NCBI RefSeq assembly: GCF_032452875.1
Contig: NC_083890.1
Span: 47,750,483-47,814,482, forward strand
DNA length: 64,000 bases
Direction of reading: 5' to 3'
Origin: Bos javanicus
Taxonomy: Eukaryota; Chordata; Mammalia; Artiodactyla; Bovidae
Part shown: piece after piece, positions 50,915 through 61,976 of the stretch
How positions within the stretch are numbered: the first letter of the stretch is position 1
Layout of the letters: each line of letters opens with the position of its first letter
Made by a program: the position numbers and the translations under genes
Notes under the pieces: generated by a model
The model's database searches: none
The model's input: only the letters and a program-made list of their open reading frames with translations
What the model was told of the DNA's origin: nothing

Positions 50915-51425
50915 TCATGACAGTATAAATTGATGTTATTTCTTTGGAGGGCAATCTGAAAATACCTATCAGCTTTTAAAGTGCACGCACTTGTGTTGGG
51001 TGTGAAGACATGTATACAGAGGTCTTTGTTAGAGTCTTACATGTGTGAGTGAGCAACTAGAAACATAAAAACCTGTCAGTATAAACACCTGGAACTGGGT
51101 ACATAAATTATCATGTCTTCACAACAGAATATAATGCAGTCGTGAAAAAGGATTGAGCAGCCTTATTGATGACCAAATGGAATGATCTCCAGAATATACT
51201 AAAACGTGAAAATGCATTTTAAAAGGAGGAAATGCACACACATGTGGGTTTGGCTGTCTCTGGAGTTTACACCAGCAGCTGGTAATGACGACTGGCTTGG
51301 AGGTGGGGGCTGGGAGACACGGGTCCTCTGGTGGCGGGGAGACGCTTACTTTTTCTGTGTGTTGTGGTACCCGAATGATTCTAACTGGGTCCTTAATAGT
51401 ATTCAGTTTTTTAAAGCTAGTTTTT
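50915..51425 (+). repeat. Old L1 (L1ME) 3' UTR
   Basis: Sense: GGAGGGCAATCTGAAAATAC, CACCTGGAACTGGGTACATA, AACAGAATATAATGCAGTCG, AATGATCTCCAGAATATACT and ACACCAGCAGCTGGTAATGA, in consensus order. Confidence 0.75.
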
Positions 51426-51540
51426 AAAACAGAAATTAATTTTTAAAATCAGTATAGAGTATGAGAAACAGAAATGAAAGAATATTTAGATTACATGAAA
51501 TCCACCTAAATGAAAGGGATGTTGCAAAATGAACAGGCTT

Positions 51541-51850
51541 ATTTATTTATTTTATTGATGCATAGTGGGGTTGACACGTATTAATTTCTGCTATATAGCA
51601 AAGTGATTCAGTTACGTATGTATATGTATGGAAGTTCACGCATTCTTTTCCATTATCGCTTACCGCGGGCTGTTGGGTGTCGCTCCCTGTGCTGTGCAGT
51701 AGGACCTGCTGATTGTCCGTCCTGTTTGTAACACTTTTGCTCCCCCCAAAGCCCCAGTCCACCCCCTCCCCCAGCCCCCTCGCCCTTGGCGACCCCAAAC
51801 CTGCCCTCTGTGCCTGTGAGTCGAACCGACTTTTCTTTTTGCCTCGTTCC
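51541..51850 (-). repeat. Ruminant L1 3' end
   Basis: Antisense: TTATTTATTTATTTTATTGA, AATTTCTGCTATATAGCAAA, GTGATTCAGTTACGTATGTA, TTCTTTTCCATTATCGC, CCTGTGCTGTGCAGTAGGAC. Confidence 0.78.
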
Positions 51851-52290
51851 CTAATGTAAGAACACGGGGAGCGGGCGTCTGATGGAGTTAAGAGCTGGTA
51901 AAGGAATAAATCAAAAGAAATAGCTTTCCACACAGTGTGTGGCCAGTCTAAGGAATTTACCGCCACAGGCAGTCCTGGAGGCAAATATTGTGGCTGGATT
52001 TCTTTTCTCCTTTTTGGAAGACTAGTCACTTCTGTGCAGTCGTAACACTTGTCGTTATGCAGGAAGAGATAAGGGTAATCAAACCTGATGGTGCAGGATG
52101 TGAGCTGGTCGCTGGGAAGGAAGGACTCTCCCCAGCCTCCCTTCGTTTTTGGCTTCTTCAGTGCCGCAGAATAACATTACACAATTGGCTGGGTTCTCTT
52201 TGAAGAATGGACAGTACTTCCTCTGAATCATTAGATATTATCCGCAGCCAAGGGAAGGATTGCAGACCTGCCAGAAGCAAAGCTCTTCAC

Positions 52291-52330
<40 letters not shown>

Positions 52331-52332
52331 CT
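52291..52332 (+). repeat. (TA)n(T)n simple repeat
   Basis: About 10 TA units followed by about 18 T. A likely variable microsatellite. Confidence 0.93.
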
Positions 52333-53066
52333 TGCACCCAGAGTGATGGCTCCTTCAGTTCAGAATGAGGCCTCTTGGTGGGACAGCTCTCCCGCTGCTG
52401 TACTGCTACCGCGGTTCCCGGCAAAGAACAGGCTCGAAGGGGAAGACCAGGCTTCAGCTCCCCTCCCGTGGAGCAGGCCGGCTCCTCTAAACAACACACC
52501 CCAGATTATTGAGCGAGTGACTGAATAGATACTCAGGAAATAATTCATGCTTTTTTTTTTTCTTGCTCTCTCTCTCTCCCCTTCCTTCTTTGGCTCCAGC
52601 TAGTAATGAATCCCTCCACCAGGGGGTAGACAGAGGACATAAACCACTGCCGGCCAGTCTCATTAAGCCCTCGTTAGCCAATTTGACATCTTTACGGGTC
52701 TCATATATTCACACGACTCAAGAAAGACTGCACCCACGTACCTCTCTCTTATGTTTTAAGACGAAGAGTAAAGTGTATCAGGTTGACTGGAATTTGAGCA
52801 CGTAAACGAGGTGTAAAATAGAATATGATGTCAAGCTGCGCAAGCTGAGTTGCACCGCAACAGAGTCCACTGCAGAAGGACTCCGTTCTGTCCCTGCCGT
52901 GCGATCAGGTCAAGGGCAAACCTTTGAAGCGTCCGGTCACGTGTATAAGATGACTCTCTTGTTAAAGGAATTTCTGCCCTCTTGGAATCCAGTAGCAGGC
53001 CGGTGGGGTAGTTTGTTCAATGTGCAGAATCAACGTGCTTCCTTTCTTTCTTTTGAAGGAGGGAGG
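52333..53066. other. Unannotated intergenic sequence
   Basis: No repeat or gene recognised. A T-run and CTCT stretch lie at 52550-52580. Confidence 0.45.
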
Positions 53067-53175
53067 GGGTGCATGCTGAGTGGCTTGGGGGACCTTGGTT
53101 CTCCGGCGAGGGGTTGAACCCAGGTCCGCTGTGGTGGAAGCTCGGCATCTTCACACTCGACCCCCAGGGGAGTCT
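53067..53175 (-). repeat. CHR-type SINE fragment
   Basis: Antisense: GCATGCTGAGTGGCTTGGGG, GACCTTGGTTCTCCGGCGAG, GGGTTGAACCCAGGTCCGCT, then ACTCGACCCCCAGGGGAGTC. Confidence 0.78.
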
Positions 53176-53550
53176 TGCTGCCTGTTCTCAGTGCTCTGCC
53201 TTGCGGGGCCTTTGCCATCGGCCAGCAGCTGGATGGCGTCTACACAGTTAGGATCCCTGGCCCGCCTGGTGGCTGAGCACAGGGGCATGGCATCTCGTCT
53301 GTCCTACAATCAAGATCCAAGACAGTCAGTCGTCCAGATACCCAGAGCCAGGAGAAACTCGCTTCCGTCATTATTGTTTGGCTTAATTACATGCTAGGAA
53401 GTTCCAGCTGAGCTTTTAAAATAAGATCTCTCATTATATTTAATTACGATGCCTTTTTTGCTAGCCAAGCCCACGGGCACCACGTACAGTCCCCGCTTTT
53501 CCACCATTTTAGGAGACCCAGTCCGTTTCCAGCATCGTCCAGTAGAACTT

Positions 53551-53786
53551 TCTGCGGTGCTGGGGGTGTGTGAGCGGTCCCGTTACGGCAGCCACCAGCC
53601 GTGGGCTGGTGTGACCGAGGGCGTCTGAATCTGCGGTGCTGGAGGTGTGTGAGCGGTCCCGTTACGGCAGCCACCAGCCGTGGGCTGGTGTGACCGAGGG
53701 TGTCTGAATCTGCGGTGCTGGAGGTGTGTGAGCGGTCCCGTTACGGCAGCCACCAGCCATGGGCTGGTGTGACCGAGGGTGTCTGA
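53551..53786 (+). repeat. 79-bp minisatellite, three copies
   Basis: Copies at 53551-53629, 53630-53708 and 53709-53786, with few differences (GGGGGT/GGAGGT, GGGCGT/GGGTGT, CCGTGG/CCATGG). Each holds TCTGCGGTGCTG, CCCGTTACGGCAGCCACCAG, and GGCTGGTGTGACCGAGGG. The text resembles the GTAGCCACTAGCCACATGTG-type sequence of old hAT-like transposons, now CpG-rich. Confidence 0.95.
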
Positions 53787-54532
53787 TAGGGTCTGACTGT
53801 CGCTGACTTGTAAACATCGATGCCACCCAGCTTCAGTCCTTTACATCCCAGCCCATCATGACGTTAGTGTCCAGGCACATACAGAAGTGATGCAGCTATT
53901 TTCTCCCTTCCTGGGCAAAGCATTGCCATGGAGATTTAAGAGCAACACTAAGAAATGGTTTTCACATTGTTTCAGGGAAAGGGGTACAGTCTTGTCACCA
54001 TGCAGCGCCTGCAGCTGTGACTCAGGTGCTGTCATGGGGCCTGAGCCCCTACCTCCTACCTGAATGGCAACCTCAGTGAACAGTAGTGAGGCCTGTTTTT
54101 CTAAGTGGAAAAACCTCGAGCAAAAATCTAAAAATCTTATGTTTGCATGGCCAAGAGCAACATGGGGTACTGGGAAATTCCATCAGTAAGCCAAGCAACT
54201 TCTTGGCAGCAGGAACCCTGTCTTTTTATCTGTTTCCTTCGTTCCTAGCATAAATTTTAGTAAGTGCTTCTCCAATGAGTGGTTTAGTATGTGGACAAAC
54301 GAACATGGCTTAGAAAGGACGCTGGTAACTTAACCTCCCAGGAGTCTCTCATTAAAACCCCTGTATCCCAGCAGGTATCTTTCCTAGCAGAGAAGTGAAG
54401 TCACAGATACACACAATGTAAATGATCATGTTTTGGACTTAGGCAACAGCTGATACAAAAACACTGCAGACTCATCTGTGACTGATTGGAATACTGTACA
54501 CAGTAAATGGTAGCCTGCATTTGAGCCTGTAT
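53787..54532. other. Unannotated intergenic sequence
   Basis: I see no gene and no repeat I can name. Confidence 0.45.
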
Positions 54533-54793
54533 AGACAATGGCACCCCACTCCAGTACTCTTGCCTGGAAAATCCCAGGGACGGAGGAGCCTGTTAGGCTG
54601 CAATCCATGGGGTCGCTAAGAGTCGGACACGACTGAGCAACTTCACTTTCACTTTTCACTTTCATGCATTGCAGAAGGAAAATGGCAGCCCACTCCAGTG
54701 TTCTTGCCTGGAGAATCCCAGGGACGGGGGAGCCTGGTGGGCTGCCGTCTATGGAGTCGCACAGAGTCGGACACGACTGAAGTGACTTAGCAT
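54533..54793 (+). repeat. Bov-tA SINE, headless dimer
   Basis: Sense, two body units. The first (CAATGGCACCCCACTCCAGT to GAGCAACTTCACTTTC) is joined by a TTCACTTTTCACTTTCATGC linker to the second (AAATGGCAGCCCACTCCAGT to GTGACTTAGCA). It matches the dimer near 4425-4688 in the opposite orientation. Confidence 0.88.
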
Positions 54794-55056
54794 TCACTGG
54801 AAGGACTGATGCTGAAGCTTCCCTATACTCTGGCCACCTGATGGGAAGAGCCGACTCACTGGAAAAGACCCTGATGCTGGGAAAGATTGAAGGTGGGAGG
54901 AGAAGGGGACGACAGAGGATGAGATGGTTGGATGGTATCACCGACTCAATGGACATGAGTTTGAACAGACTCGGGGAGATAGTGAAGGACAGGGAAGCCT
55001 GGTGTGCTGCAGTCCATGGGGTCGCAAAGAGTTGGACACGACTTAGCGACTGAACA
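54794..55056 (+). mobile_element. BovB LINE 3' end
   Basis: Sense, 5'-truncated: GGAAGGACTGATGCTGAAGC, CACTGGAAAAGACCCTGATG, CTGGGAAAGATTGAAGGTGG, GATGAGATGGTTGGATGGTA, then the GGGGTCGCAAAGAGTTGGAC tail. A 70-codon frame retains the BovB C-terminus (DSLEKTLMLGKIEGG, RQRMRWLDGITDSMD). Confidence 0.92.
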
Positions 55057-55553
55057 AGATTTATAAAATCTATGAATCCAGAAAAAAAGTGTCCACTTTC
55101 CACCAGACTTTAACTTCTCATTGAATGTATTTTGTAGGATGACCGACCCTCCTCCCTTCCTGCCGTTCCTTTTCACCTGAACCTGCTTTTAACCGAAGGA
55201 TGTGACCTAGCCCAGTCCCTTCCTGCCATGACTCCTGCCCCGTTTTACCATTACTGTGATCCATTGTGAGAAATTGCTTTGAGAACTAAAGCACAGGCTG
55301 GTTCGCTTTGCAGACAGCAGCACTCGCCGTCTGCATCCTCGGTGGGCCGGGCGGCACCTGTGGCCCAGCCCGTGTGCTTTCTTCATCGTTGTCATCGCAG
55401 CAGTCCGTCAGTGTCTTCACCCGATCGACTCCTGCCTGCCCTTTTTTTAAAGTCATACGTAATGATTGGAATGTCCTATCTGGTCAAGTGCTCTAACCTC
55501 GTTTCCTTCCTAGTATCAGCATACTTGAAATTCTAGCTCAAACATAGAAGCTT
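55057..55553. other. Unannotated intergenic sequence
   Basis: No gene or repeat recognised. Confidence 0.45.
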
Positions 55554-55613
55554 TCAAACAGCAAGCGGGAGAGCTATGGGAGGTCAAACAGCAAGCGGGA
55601 GAGCTATGGGAGG
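55554..55613 (+). repeat. Exact 30-bp tandem duplication
   Basis: TCAAACAGCAAGCGGGAGAG with a further ten bases ending GGGAGG, present twice without mismatch (55554-55583, 55584-55613). Confidence 0.97.
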
Positions 55614-55629
55614 AAGACCTCGGAGCTCT

Positions 55630-55745
55630 GGGAAGTGTGATAACCGACCTAAAAGTCTGCTCGTGCCAGTAGCTGGCTGTGTGATCTTGGGTGAGTTATC
55701 CTGCCTGGGGTCATTTCCTACCTCTGTAATATGGGGAGAAAGGAG
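55630..55745 (-). repeat. MIR SINE fragment
   Basis: Antisense: GTGCCAGTAGCTGGCTGTGT, GATCTTGGGTGAGTTATCCT, then CTCTGTAATATGGGGAG. Confidence 0.72.
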
Positions 55746-56312
55746 TCCAGGTGCCCCAGATGGTCCCTCCACGCCCGAGAGTCTCACTGAGCAATTTGGT
55801 CACCCTCGGGTGCTATAAGGCGACACGAGACGTTCCTGAGTGACTCAGGGAAGTTCCGTCTCCTGTGATCCCAGGCCCACGTGATGCTGAATTGTCTGTC
55901 CTAGACCTCCACAGGGAAGGTGTTCCTGGGACTGGAGCAGGTTTCGTCCTCCTGCCTGTCCTCACTGTGACCCACACCTTCAGGGCTGAGCACTCACCTT
56001 CCTTGGGCACCGCCCAGGGGGTTCCTGCTAAATCAGCAAAGCCTGTGTTTGGCCCCGCTGTGTGTGACCCGCACAGGTGGCGAGAGGTGCTGGTTCCTGC
56101 GGCCCATGACTGGACCCAGCATCTTGCCGTGTGTGCAGGGTGCACATGACGCACGCCCCGCCCCCGCCCTGCGCTTCTGCTCAGGGACAGAGCCTTGTCT
56201 GCATCAGGTTCCTGCCAGCTTTAGGAGAAGGCTTGTGTTCTCTCTCTACAGGCACGTCCACGGCCACATTCAGGATGGTTTCCCTGATTACAGGGGGATC
56301 TGTTCTGGAGGG
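55746..56312. other. Unannotated intergenic sequence
   Basis: GC-rich and open in several frames (up to 113 codons). No domain or family was recognised. Confidence 0.45.
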
Positions 56313-56526
56313 GCTTCCCTGGGGGCTCAGCGGTAAAGAATCTGCCTGCCAAGGCAGGAGATGCAGGACTCAGGTTCCACCCCTGGGTGGGGAAGATTCC
56401 CCTGGAGGAGGGCATGGCTATCCACTCCAGGATTCTTGCCTGGGAAATCCCATGGACAGAGGAGCTTGGCAGGCTACAGGCCATGGGGTCGCAAAGAGTC
56501 AGACACAACTGAGCCACTGAGCACAC
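56313..56526 (+). repeat. Bov-tA SINE, full length
   Basis: Sense: GGGCTTCCCTGGGGGCTCAG, CAAGGCAGGAGATGCAGGAC, CCACTCCAGGATTCTTGCCT, GGGGTCGCAAAGAGTCAGAC. The long frames of 84-129 codons crossing it are SINE shadows. Confidence 0.92.
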
Positions 56527-57316
56527 GTGGCCGCTGTTCAGAAGACAGTCAACTTCTTGACAGGCTTAGTGCTTCTGAGAACACGGGCTCTGACCAAAGG
56601 GGAGATGAAGGATGAAGATAGAGATTTGCAATGAAAGAAAACAGCACCCGCAACCCCCAAAAATACTTTCCATGCTATGTAAGTTACACACAAACATCAC
56701 AGCCGATTCATACTTGATAAACGCTGAACTTCCCCTTTCTTTGATAGGAAGGCTGGGAAGTGAGATAAAGCAGGGGCGAGCCATGGAGGACAAACGTCTT
56801 GACATCCAGTAAACCTCCACGTGTTTCTTTTTTTTTTTTCTGTTTTCAAGACTGGTTGCCATTTCCTCCGTGTGTCTTGTTTATCGGTGTGTTGACTCGT
56901 CCCCACACCAGAGAGATGGGTTTGCACATCTGCCAAGCGGAGTCAGCGAGAGATAACCGCCAGCGACAACAATGGTCTTCCTCAGTCCGTCGGCCAAAAA
57001 CACTTTTGGCAGAGCGGGCTGAGAATTACTTATCGTCGGTGCCTGTTCTGGAAGCCCAGCGTGGTTGTTTGCCAGACAGAGATAGCAGGCAGGATGCGAC
57101 CGAGAGCCAGACGTGCTGGGGCTCCACCTGGCAGACGCCGAAGAGGAAAGAGGGATGGAGCGGCCAGTTAGCACATGGCTTCCTGGTGCCCGGTCCTCGC
57201 CGCCAACACGAGCCAGTGTTCTGAAGTCAGCCAGAAGGACAGAGTGTGATCCCGAGTCGTGTAAGAATACTTAATACTTGATGCTGCAGAGAAGAGTTTC
57301 CAGAGATGTAATTTAA
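56527..57316. other. Unannotated intergenic sequence
   Basis: A T-run lies at about 56828-56839. A 141-codon plus frame at 56799-57224 begins in that T-run (seven or so Phe) and has no recognisable domain. Confidence 0.45.
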
Positions 57317-57346
57317 AACACACACACACACACACGCACACACAAA
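57317..57346 (+). repeat. (CA)n microsatellite, interrupted
   Basis: About 14 CA units with one CG interruption. Confidence 0.93.
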
Positions 57347-57438
57347 CTATTAATACAAGCAACTCATCTGAAAAAGAATCTATTTTCAGTTGCTTTGGTT
57401 AAAACATACATGATTGTGTGACAAGATGAGGGATGTTT

Positions 57439-57525
57439 TGCTTAATTCCCTGATCAGGGATGGAGCCCGTGTCTCCTGCAGTGGAAGCGCAGAGGCTTAA
57501 CCAGTAGACTACTAGGGAAGTCCCA
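57439..57525 (-). repeat. CHR-type SINE, partial
   Basis: Antisense: TTGCTTAATTCCCTGATCAG, GGATGGAGCCCGTGTCTCCT, GGAAGCGCAGAGGCTTAACC, ACTAGGGAAGTCC. AAGATGAGG and AGGATGAGG on its two sides may be a diverged target duplication. Confidence 0.82.
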
Positions 57526-59899
57526 GGATGAGGCTGTGATTGTCTTATAAATCACCCTGTCAATGATTTCTACAGCCTGACACATCCTTCCTTCTCCAGG
57601 GGTGGCTTTGATAACCTAGAGATGCAGTTGAAGTGGCCTAGGAGGCTGGACCTGGTTGTTCTGAACTACTGGACGGGTATACAGAACTAGTAGTGACTGT
57701 TCAGCTCCCCTCACTTTGCCTTAGAATGCGGGATGGTACACATCGCTTTGCAGGCTGTTCCAGTTACCGACATCAGATGCATCAAGTGGCACCTCCCTTG
57801 CCGGTTTCTGTTGAAAATTTCCTTCTTTGTCTCATAAGACTTTTTAGACAATTAAAACAGCAATAAAGGGATGATTTTTTTTTTTTTAGTGGTACAATAC
57901 TAAACTGTAAATCACTAGTTAAACTACAAGTCCTGTGCAGCGTGAGTACAAATGAGCTTGATTCATTTGAAAGAGGGCAGTGGAGAGCCAGGCATCAGAG
58001 TTCTGTTTCAAAGTTACAGGGCTTGTCCTTCACAAAAGGACTCAAAGCAGATGTCAGTGCTGCGTTATTGGAATCTTGATACATAATTGATGTTTACAGA
58101 GTGATTTAAGAGTCCGACATGAAAGCTCCCTTGTCAGTGTAAGTAACTTAATTACACTGTGTGTAAATACAGTGTTCTCTTTCCCCTTACGTAACACCCA
58201 CTCCCATGCTGTCAGTATTGTAAACTAATCAGCATCATCTCCAAAAGTTGTCTTATCAGGCATCTGTTACGGGGTTGTGCTAGGTCACCTAAAAATAGCC
58301 CTCCAGATCTTAGGGCACTCCTTGTCTTCTTAATGTGTGCCTGGGTTTGTTTTTATATGTTGGTCATTTAAATCCCCTGAAGAGGGATCTCAGAATATGA
58401 GTCTTACCCCAGTGAAAGCCATGTTTCCTGGCTCTCCTTATTCTCAGTAAGATTTTGGCAAGTGAAGATGAGGCTTAGCTAGAGATTGCTTTGGTGTGGG
58501 TAAGGACCACACATCTTGGTCGAAGCGTTTTTGTCATTAGTCTCTTGGACTGTGTAAGATTGTAATTAGCCATCTGATTTCAATAGCAGCCCCTTTCTTG
58601 CATGAGGCACTTGACTTAGTATAGATAAATCAGAAATGTCAAGGCCAGAAAGGCATAGCAGTGACTTCCTTGGGATGAGGGGATTTTAATGCACAGAGCC
58701 CTAAAAACAGAATTCTGGATTTTATGGGCCTGCCTCCCTTGGGCCAGCCAAGGGAGGGCAGGTAGGAAAGGATGTAGCAATGGAGAAGCCCTCAGGGTGT
58801 CTTCCGAGTCATCTTCTCCAGGTAGAAGAGTAGGACTTTGGGGGAAGGGGGGACATGGTACCTGCCGGTTCCGTGGGATGCTGGCACCTTATCTGTGCAT
58901 ATGAGACGAAGCTGGTTCCTATCAGCACAGAAGGTACTAACAGGTTATTGGGGAAGAATTGTTTTCCAAAATTTAGTTAATGTGACAAATTTAAGTATTT
59001 TTTGATTGTCAGAATGCTTATAATGGAATGAGGTAGGCCCTTGTCTCAGCCACTTTACCTCTAATCTAGATGGTTTGGGTTTTTTTATAAACAGTTATGC
59101 TTTAAGGCAGTAATATTTTAGAACGGAGAATGGATTAAGGAAAAAGGAATGACACTGAACACATCTAAGGCAAATCGTCTGAACGCTAAAGAGAAGCACA
59201 GATGATCTGAATTATTGCTATGTTAAACCATGTTTTCTCAAATCTAAGGTACACTTGTTTATTTTTTACATGTTACTTTTCTGGAATAGATAGCATCTTA
59301 CACTGGATCTCTGTATTTAATGTGTCTGTGTTACCTTCCTTCCTCACCTCCACCAAAAGTCTGCTATAAACTCGTCTTAAAAATCAGTGACATTTTAGAA
59401 TTAGTGGAATAAAGATGCCAAGAAGTAAGCAGAGATCAGTTTTCCCATACTTCCTCAGAGCCTGTCATTATATATGTTGAAGTGTAAAGATTACATTTTC
59501 CCTTACATGGTTGTCCTCAAAGGAGTATGAGGGCAAAGCTGGCTGTCCTGCTCCGTATCTCTTAGATAAGGTGTATGCAGGATCCTCCCCCATCACGTAG
59601 TTTAGAATTTCTGTTAGTGGCTCCAGATGATGAGAGAGAAAATACAAGAGTCAGTAACGTTTCCATCTGGAGCCATGCTTCTCTTTAAAGATCACTGAAC
59701 TCCTTCACAGCTGTTGTGTATTTTACTCGCGGCAACTCGCTCGGGCGTGCTCCGTCCACACGCCAAGCAGGTGTCCTGCAGTGCACCCTGGCACCAGCCG
59801 CCTGGAATGAGTGTCACAGCCCGTGGGTTAAAGGCTCAGTCTCCCCAGCCTGCCCTCTCTCCCGACACCAGACAAAGTCGCAGGTGCCCACGCTTGTGA
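57526..59899. other. Longest stretch of the window without a named repeat or gene
   Basis: About 2.4 kb, moderately AT-rich, with one T-run near 57871-57882. It shows no SINE, no LINE phrase I recognise and no frame above 72 codons. Old unrecognised repeats or non-coding conserved elements could be hidden here. Confidence 0.5.
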
Positions 59900-60174
59900 T
59901 GGACTGGGTTCCCCTAGAATAACGCACGGAACTCAAGAAAGCATCACATAGTTTTATTAGAAGGGATGCAAATGGAAGGGACGCCCAGGGCCCCGTCTAG
60001 GAGGGTCCCGGGCACGGAGCCCTGTGCCTCTCCGTGTGGAATCTGGCTGGGCCACCCTTCCCGAACATCAGTGTGTTCAGTAACCGGAAAACTCCAGGGT
60101 TTTCGAGGGGTGGGGCCTCATTAAGTAGGCACAGTTGATTAAATCATCTCCAGTCCCCCCTTTCTGGACGTTAT

Positions 60175-60367
60175 GCGTGTGTGCCCAGCTCTTTGCGACC
60201 CCAGGGACTGCACCGCCCACCAGGCTCTTCTGTCCGTGGGATTTCCCAGGCAGGAATACTAGAATGGGTTGCTATTTCCTTCTCCAGGGGATCTTCCCCA
60301 TCCAGGGATGGAATCCACATCTTTTGCATTGGCAGGCTGGGTTCTTTACCATGGAGCCATGGGGGTT
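60175..60367 (-). repeat. Bov-tA SINE
   Basis: Antisense: GTGTGTGCCCAGCTCTTTGC, CACCAGGCTCTTCTGTCCGT, GGGTTGCTATTTCCTTCTCC, then TCTTTACCATGGAGCCATGG. Confidence 0.9.
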
Positions 60368-60755
60368 GAGCTTGTCCCAAATTCCAAGCAGTTGGTCTTT
60401 CTGGTAATCAGCCATCCTGAAGCTCTCTAGTTGACCCAACTTGAGTTATCTCGTTAGCACAACAAAGACAGTTCAATCAGTCTCGAAATTTCCAGGGACT
60501 GGAGACAAAGATCAGATATATATTTTCCATGGTACCCCGGGGCATAGTCCAGGTTTTGTATAAGGCTCTAGCTTGTGTCTCTAGCTCGGTTCTCTTCACT
60601 GGCTTACTCACAGCCCACTGCAGGCTCCGAGGGTTATCTCTTGCTGCCATGTGCAGCTCAACAAATCCTAAATTATGCTTAACTTCATCCCCTGAATTAG
60701 CTTGTCCTAAATCCCCATCATGGTTTATAGAAACCCCTGTCCTCCCAGGCATGGA

Positions 60756-60793
60756 AGCTCCAAGTTTCGGATTCAGCTCCAAGTTTCGGATTC
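60756..60793 (+). repeat. Exact 19-bp tandem duplication
   Basis: AGCTCCAAGTTTCGGATTC occurs at 60756-60774 and again at 60775-60793 without mismatch. Confidence 0.97.
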
Positions 60794-60927
60794 ATCTTTG
60801 ACTTTCTCTGGTTATTAAGATTTTCTATAAATCTTATAAATCTTGTCTGATCCCATTGTTCAGATCACTGTACACCTTTTTTGAACTTTGGCTTCCTGGT
60901 GATAAGTGTTAAAAGATCCAGAAGCAG

Positions 60928-61064
60928 GACTTCCCTGGTGGTCCAGGGATTAAGACTCCAGGTGCAAGAGGCCCTGGTTCGATCCCTAATGAGGGAACCA
61001 GAGCCCGTATGCCACGACAAAGACCAGGTGCAGCCAAATAAATAAATACTAAAAAAAAAAAAAA
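60928..61064 (+). repeat. CHR-type tRNA-Glu SINE
   Basis: Sense: GGACTTCCCTGGTGGTCCAG, AGGCCCTGGTTCGATCCCTA, GTATGCCACGACAAAGACCA, GGTGCAGCCAAATAAATAAA and an A-run of 15. Confidence 0.92.
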
Positions 61065-61976
61065 AGCTCCTTAAGTGAACAAGCTGTTAGACCCCAGACC
61101 GTGTTCAACGCCACACTCTTCCTCACTTTGTCCTTCACTCCAGAGAGGAGGGATGTCCTCTCTGGTTGAGCATTTCAGGGCTGGATTACAGCTGAATCAC
61201 AGATGTGACCACAGTCATCCTCAGCCCTTCTGACTCGAAGATCATCAGTCACATTCCCAGGGAACTTCCTCTGTGTGCCCTTGGCCACATGGCCCACAGG
61301 TATCTCACAGGTCAAGTTTGGGGCTTAGCCCTGGGGTCAGGCTGCATGTCTTGGGAGTGGCAGGCAGACCTGGCAGATAGTGGGTGATCGCAGGTTGCAA
61401 GCAAACTAATCTCAGCTTCCTTTTTCTTCCCATTTCCTGGTGTTCTGTTTTATACATCCCACCATTTCCTACCCCACATCTTCAGCGCATCCGTTCACTC
61501 GTTCAATCGGTTACCAGTCCACTTAGCCCCATCTCTCAAGCTCTTCGTCTGGACCAGGCACCGTTCTAGCATCGGGATAGAGCAGCGTCTAACAAAACAC
61601 AGCCCCTGCCTCTTCGAGATCCGGGTCCAGGGTCCCAGGTGACCAGCCCGGCATTTACGAGAACCTCAGGTGCGAGGCGTGCTGTGAAAGCAGTGTTAAG
61701 ATAGGCTGAGGTGGTAGACGGTGGGGGTGGGGGTGGGTGCTCGAGGGGATTCCAGGGCTACAGTGTGCGGAAGCCACGTGGGAGTTGGGTGCAGATGCAC
61801 CTGTTTCAGGAACACAAAGGCCCACTGGACCTTAACTCTGACAAAGTTGGGCCACGGTGTGTTCCGCTCGAGTCGGCTCCTGGTTCCCATCAGGGAAGCT
61901 CTCTGCTCTGAGTGAGCGAGAGCTCTCTCTCCCGGAAGCTCAAGGTGACAAGGCCGGGCCTCCCACATCCCTTCTT
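61065..61976. other. Unannotated intergenic sequence
   Basis: A GGTGGG-rich patch lies at 61708-61740. A stretch near 61550-61620 (GACCAGGCACCGTTCTAGCA) resembles an unnamed old repeat. No gene. Confidence 0.45.

Larger units (their letters stand above)
59900..60815 (-). repeat. Possible old retroviral-type LTR, split by a Bov-tA
   Basis: The phrases AATAACGCACGGAACTCAAG, AAGCATCACATAGTTTTATT (reverse of an AATAAA signal), GGGTTTTCGAGGGGTGGGGC, CTCATTAAGTAGGCACAGTT and GATTAAATCATCTCC resemble the antisense strand of a mammalian LTR that I cannot name. The part after the SINE is less certain. No internal coding region is visible. Confidence 0.4.

Noticed and set aside
56799..57224. 141-codon frame on the + strand
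   Set aside because: Starts in a poly-T tract and shows no recognisable domain.
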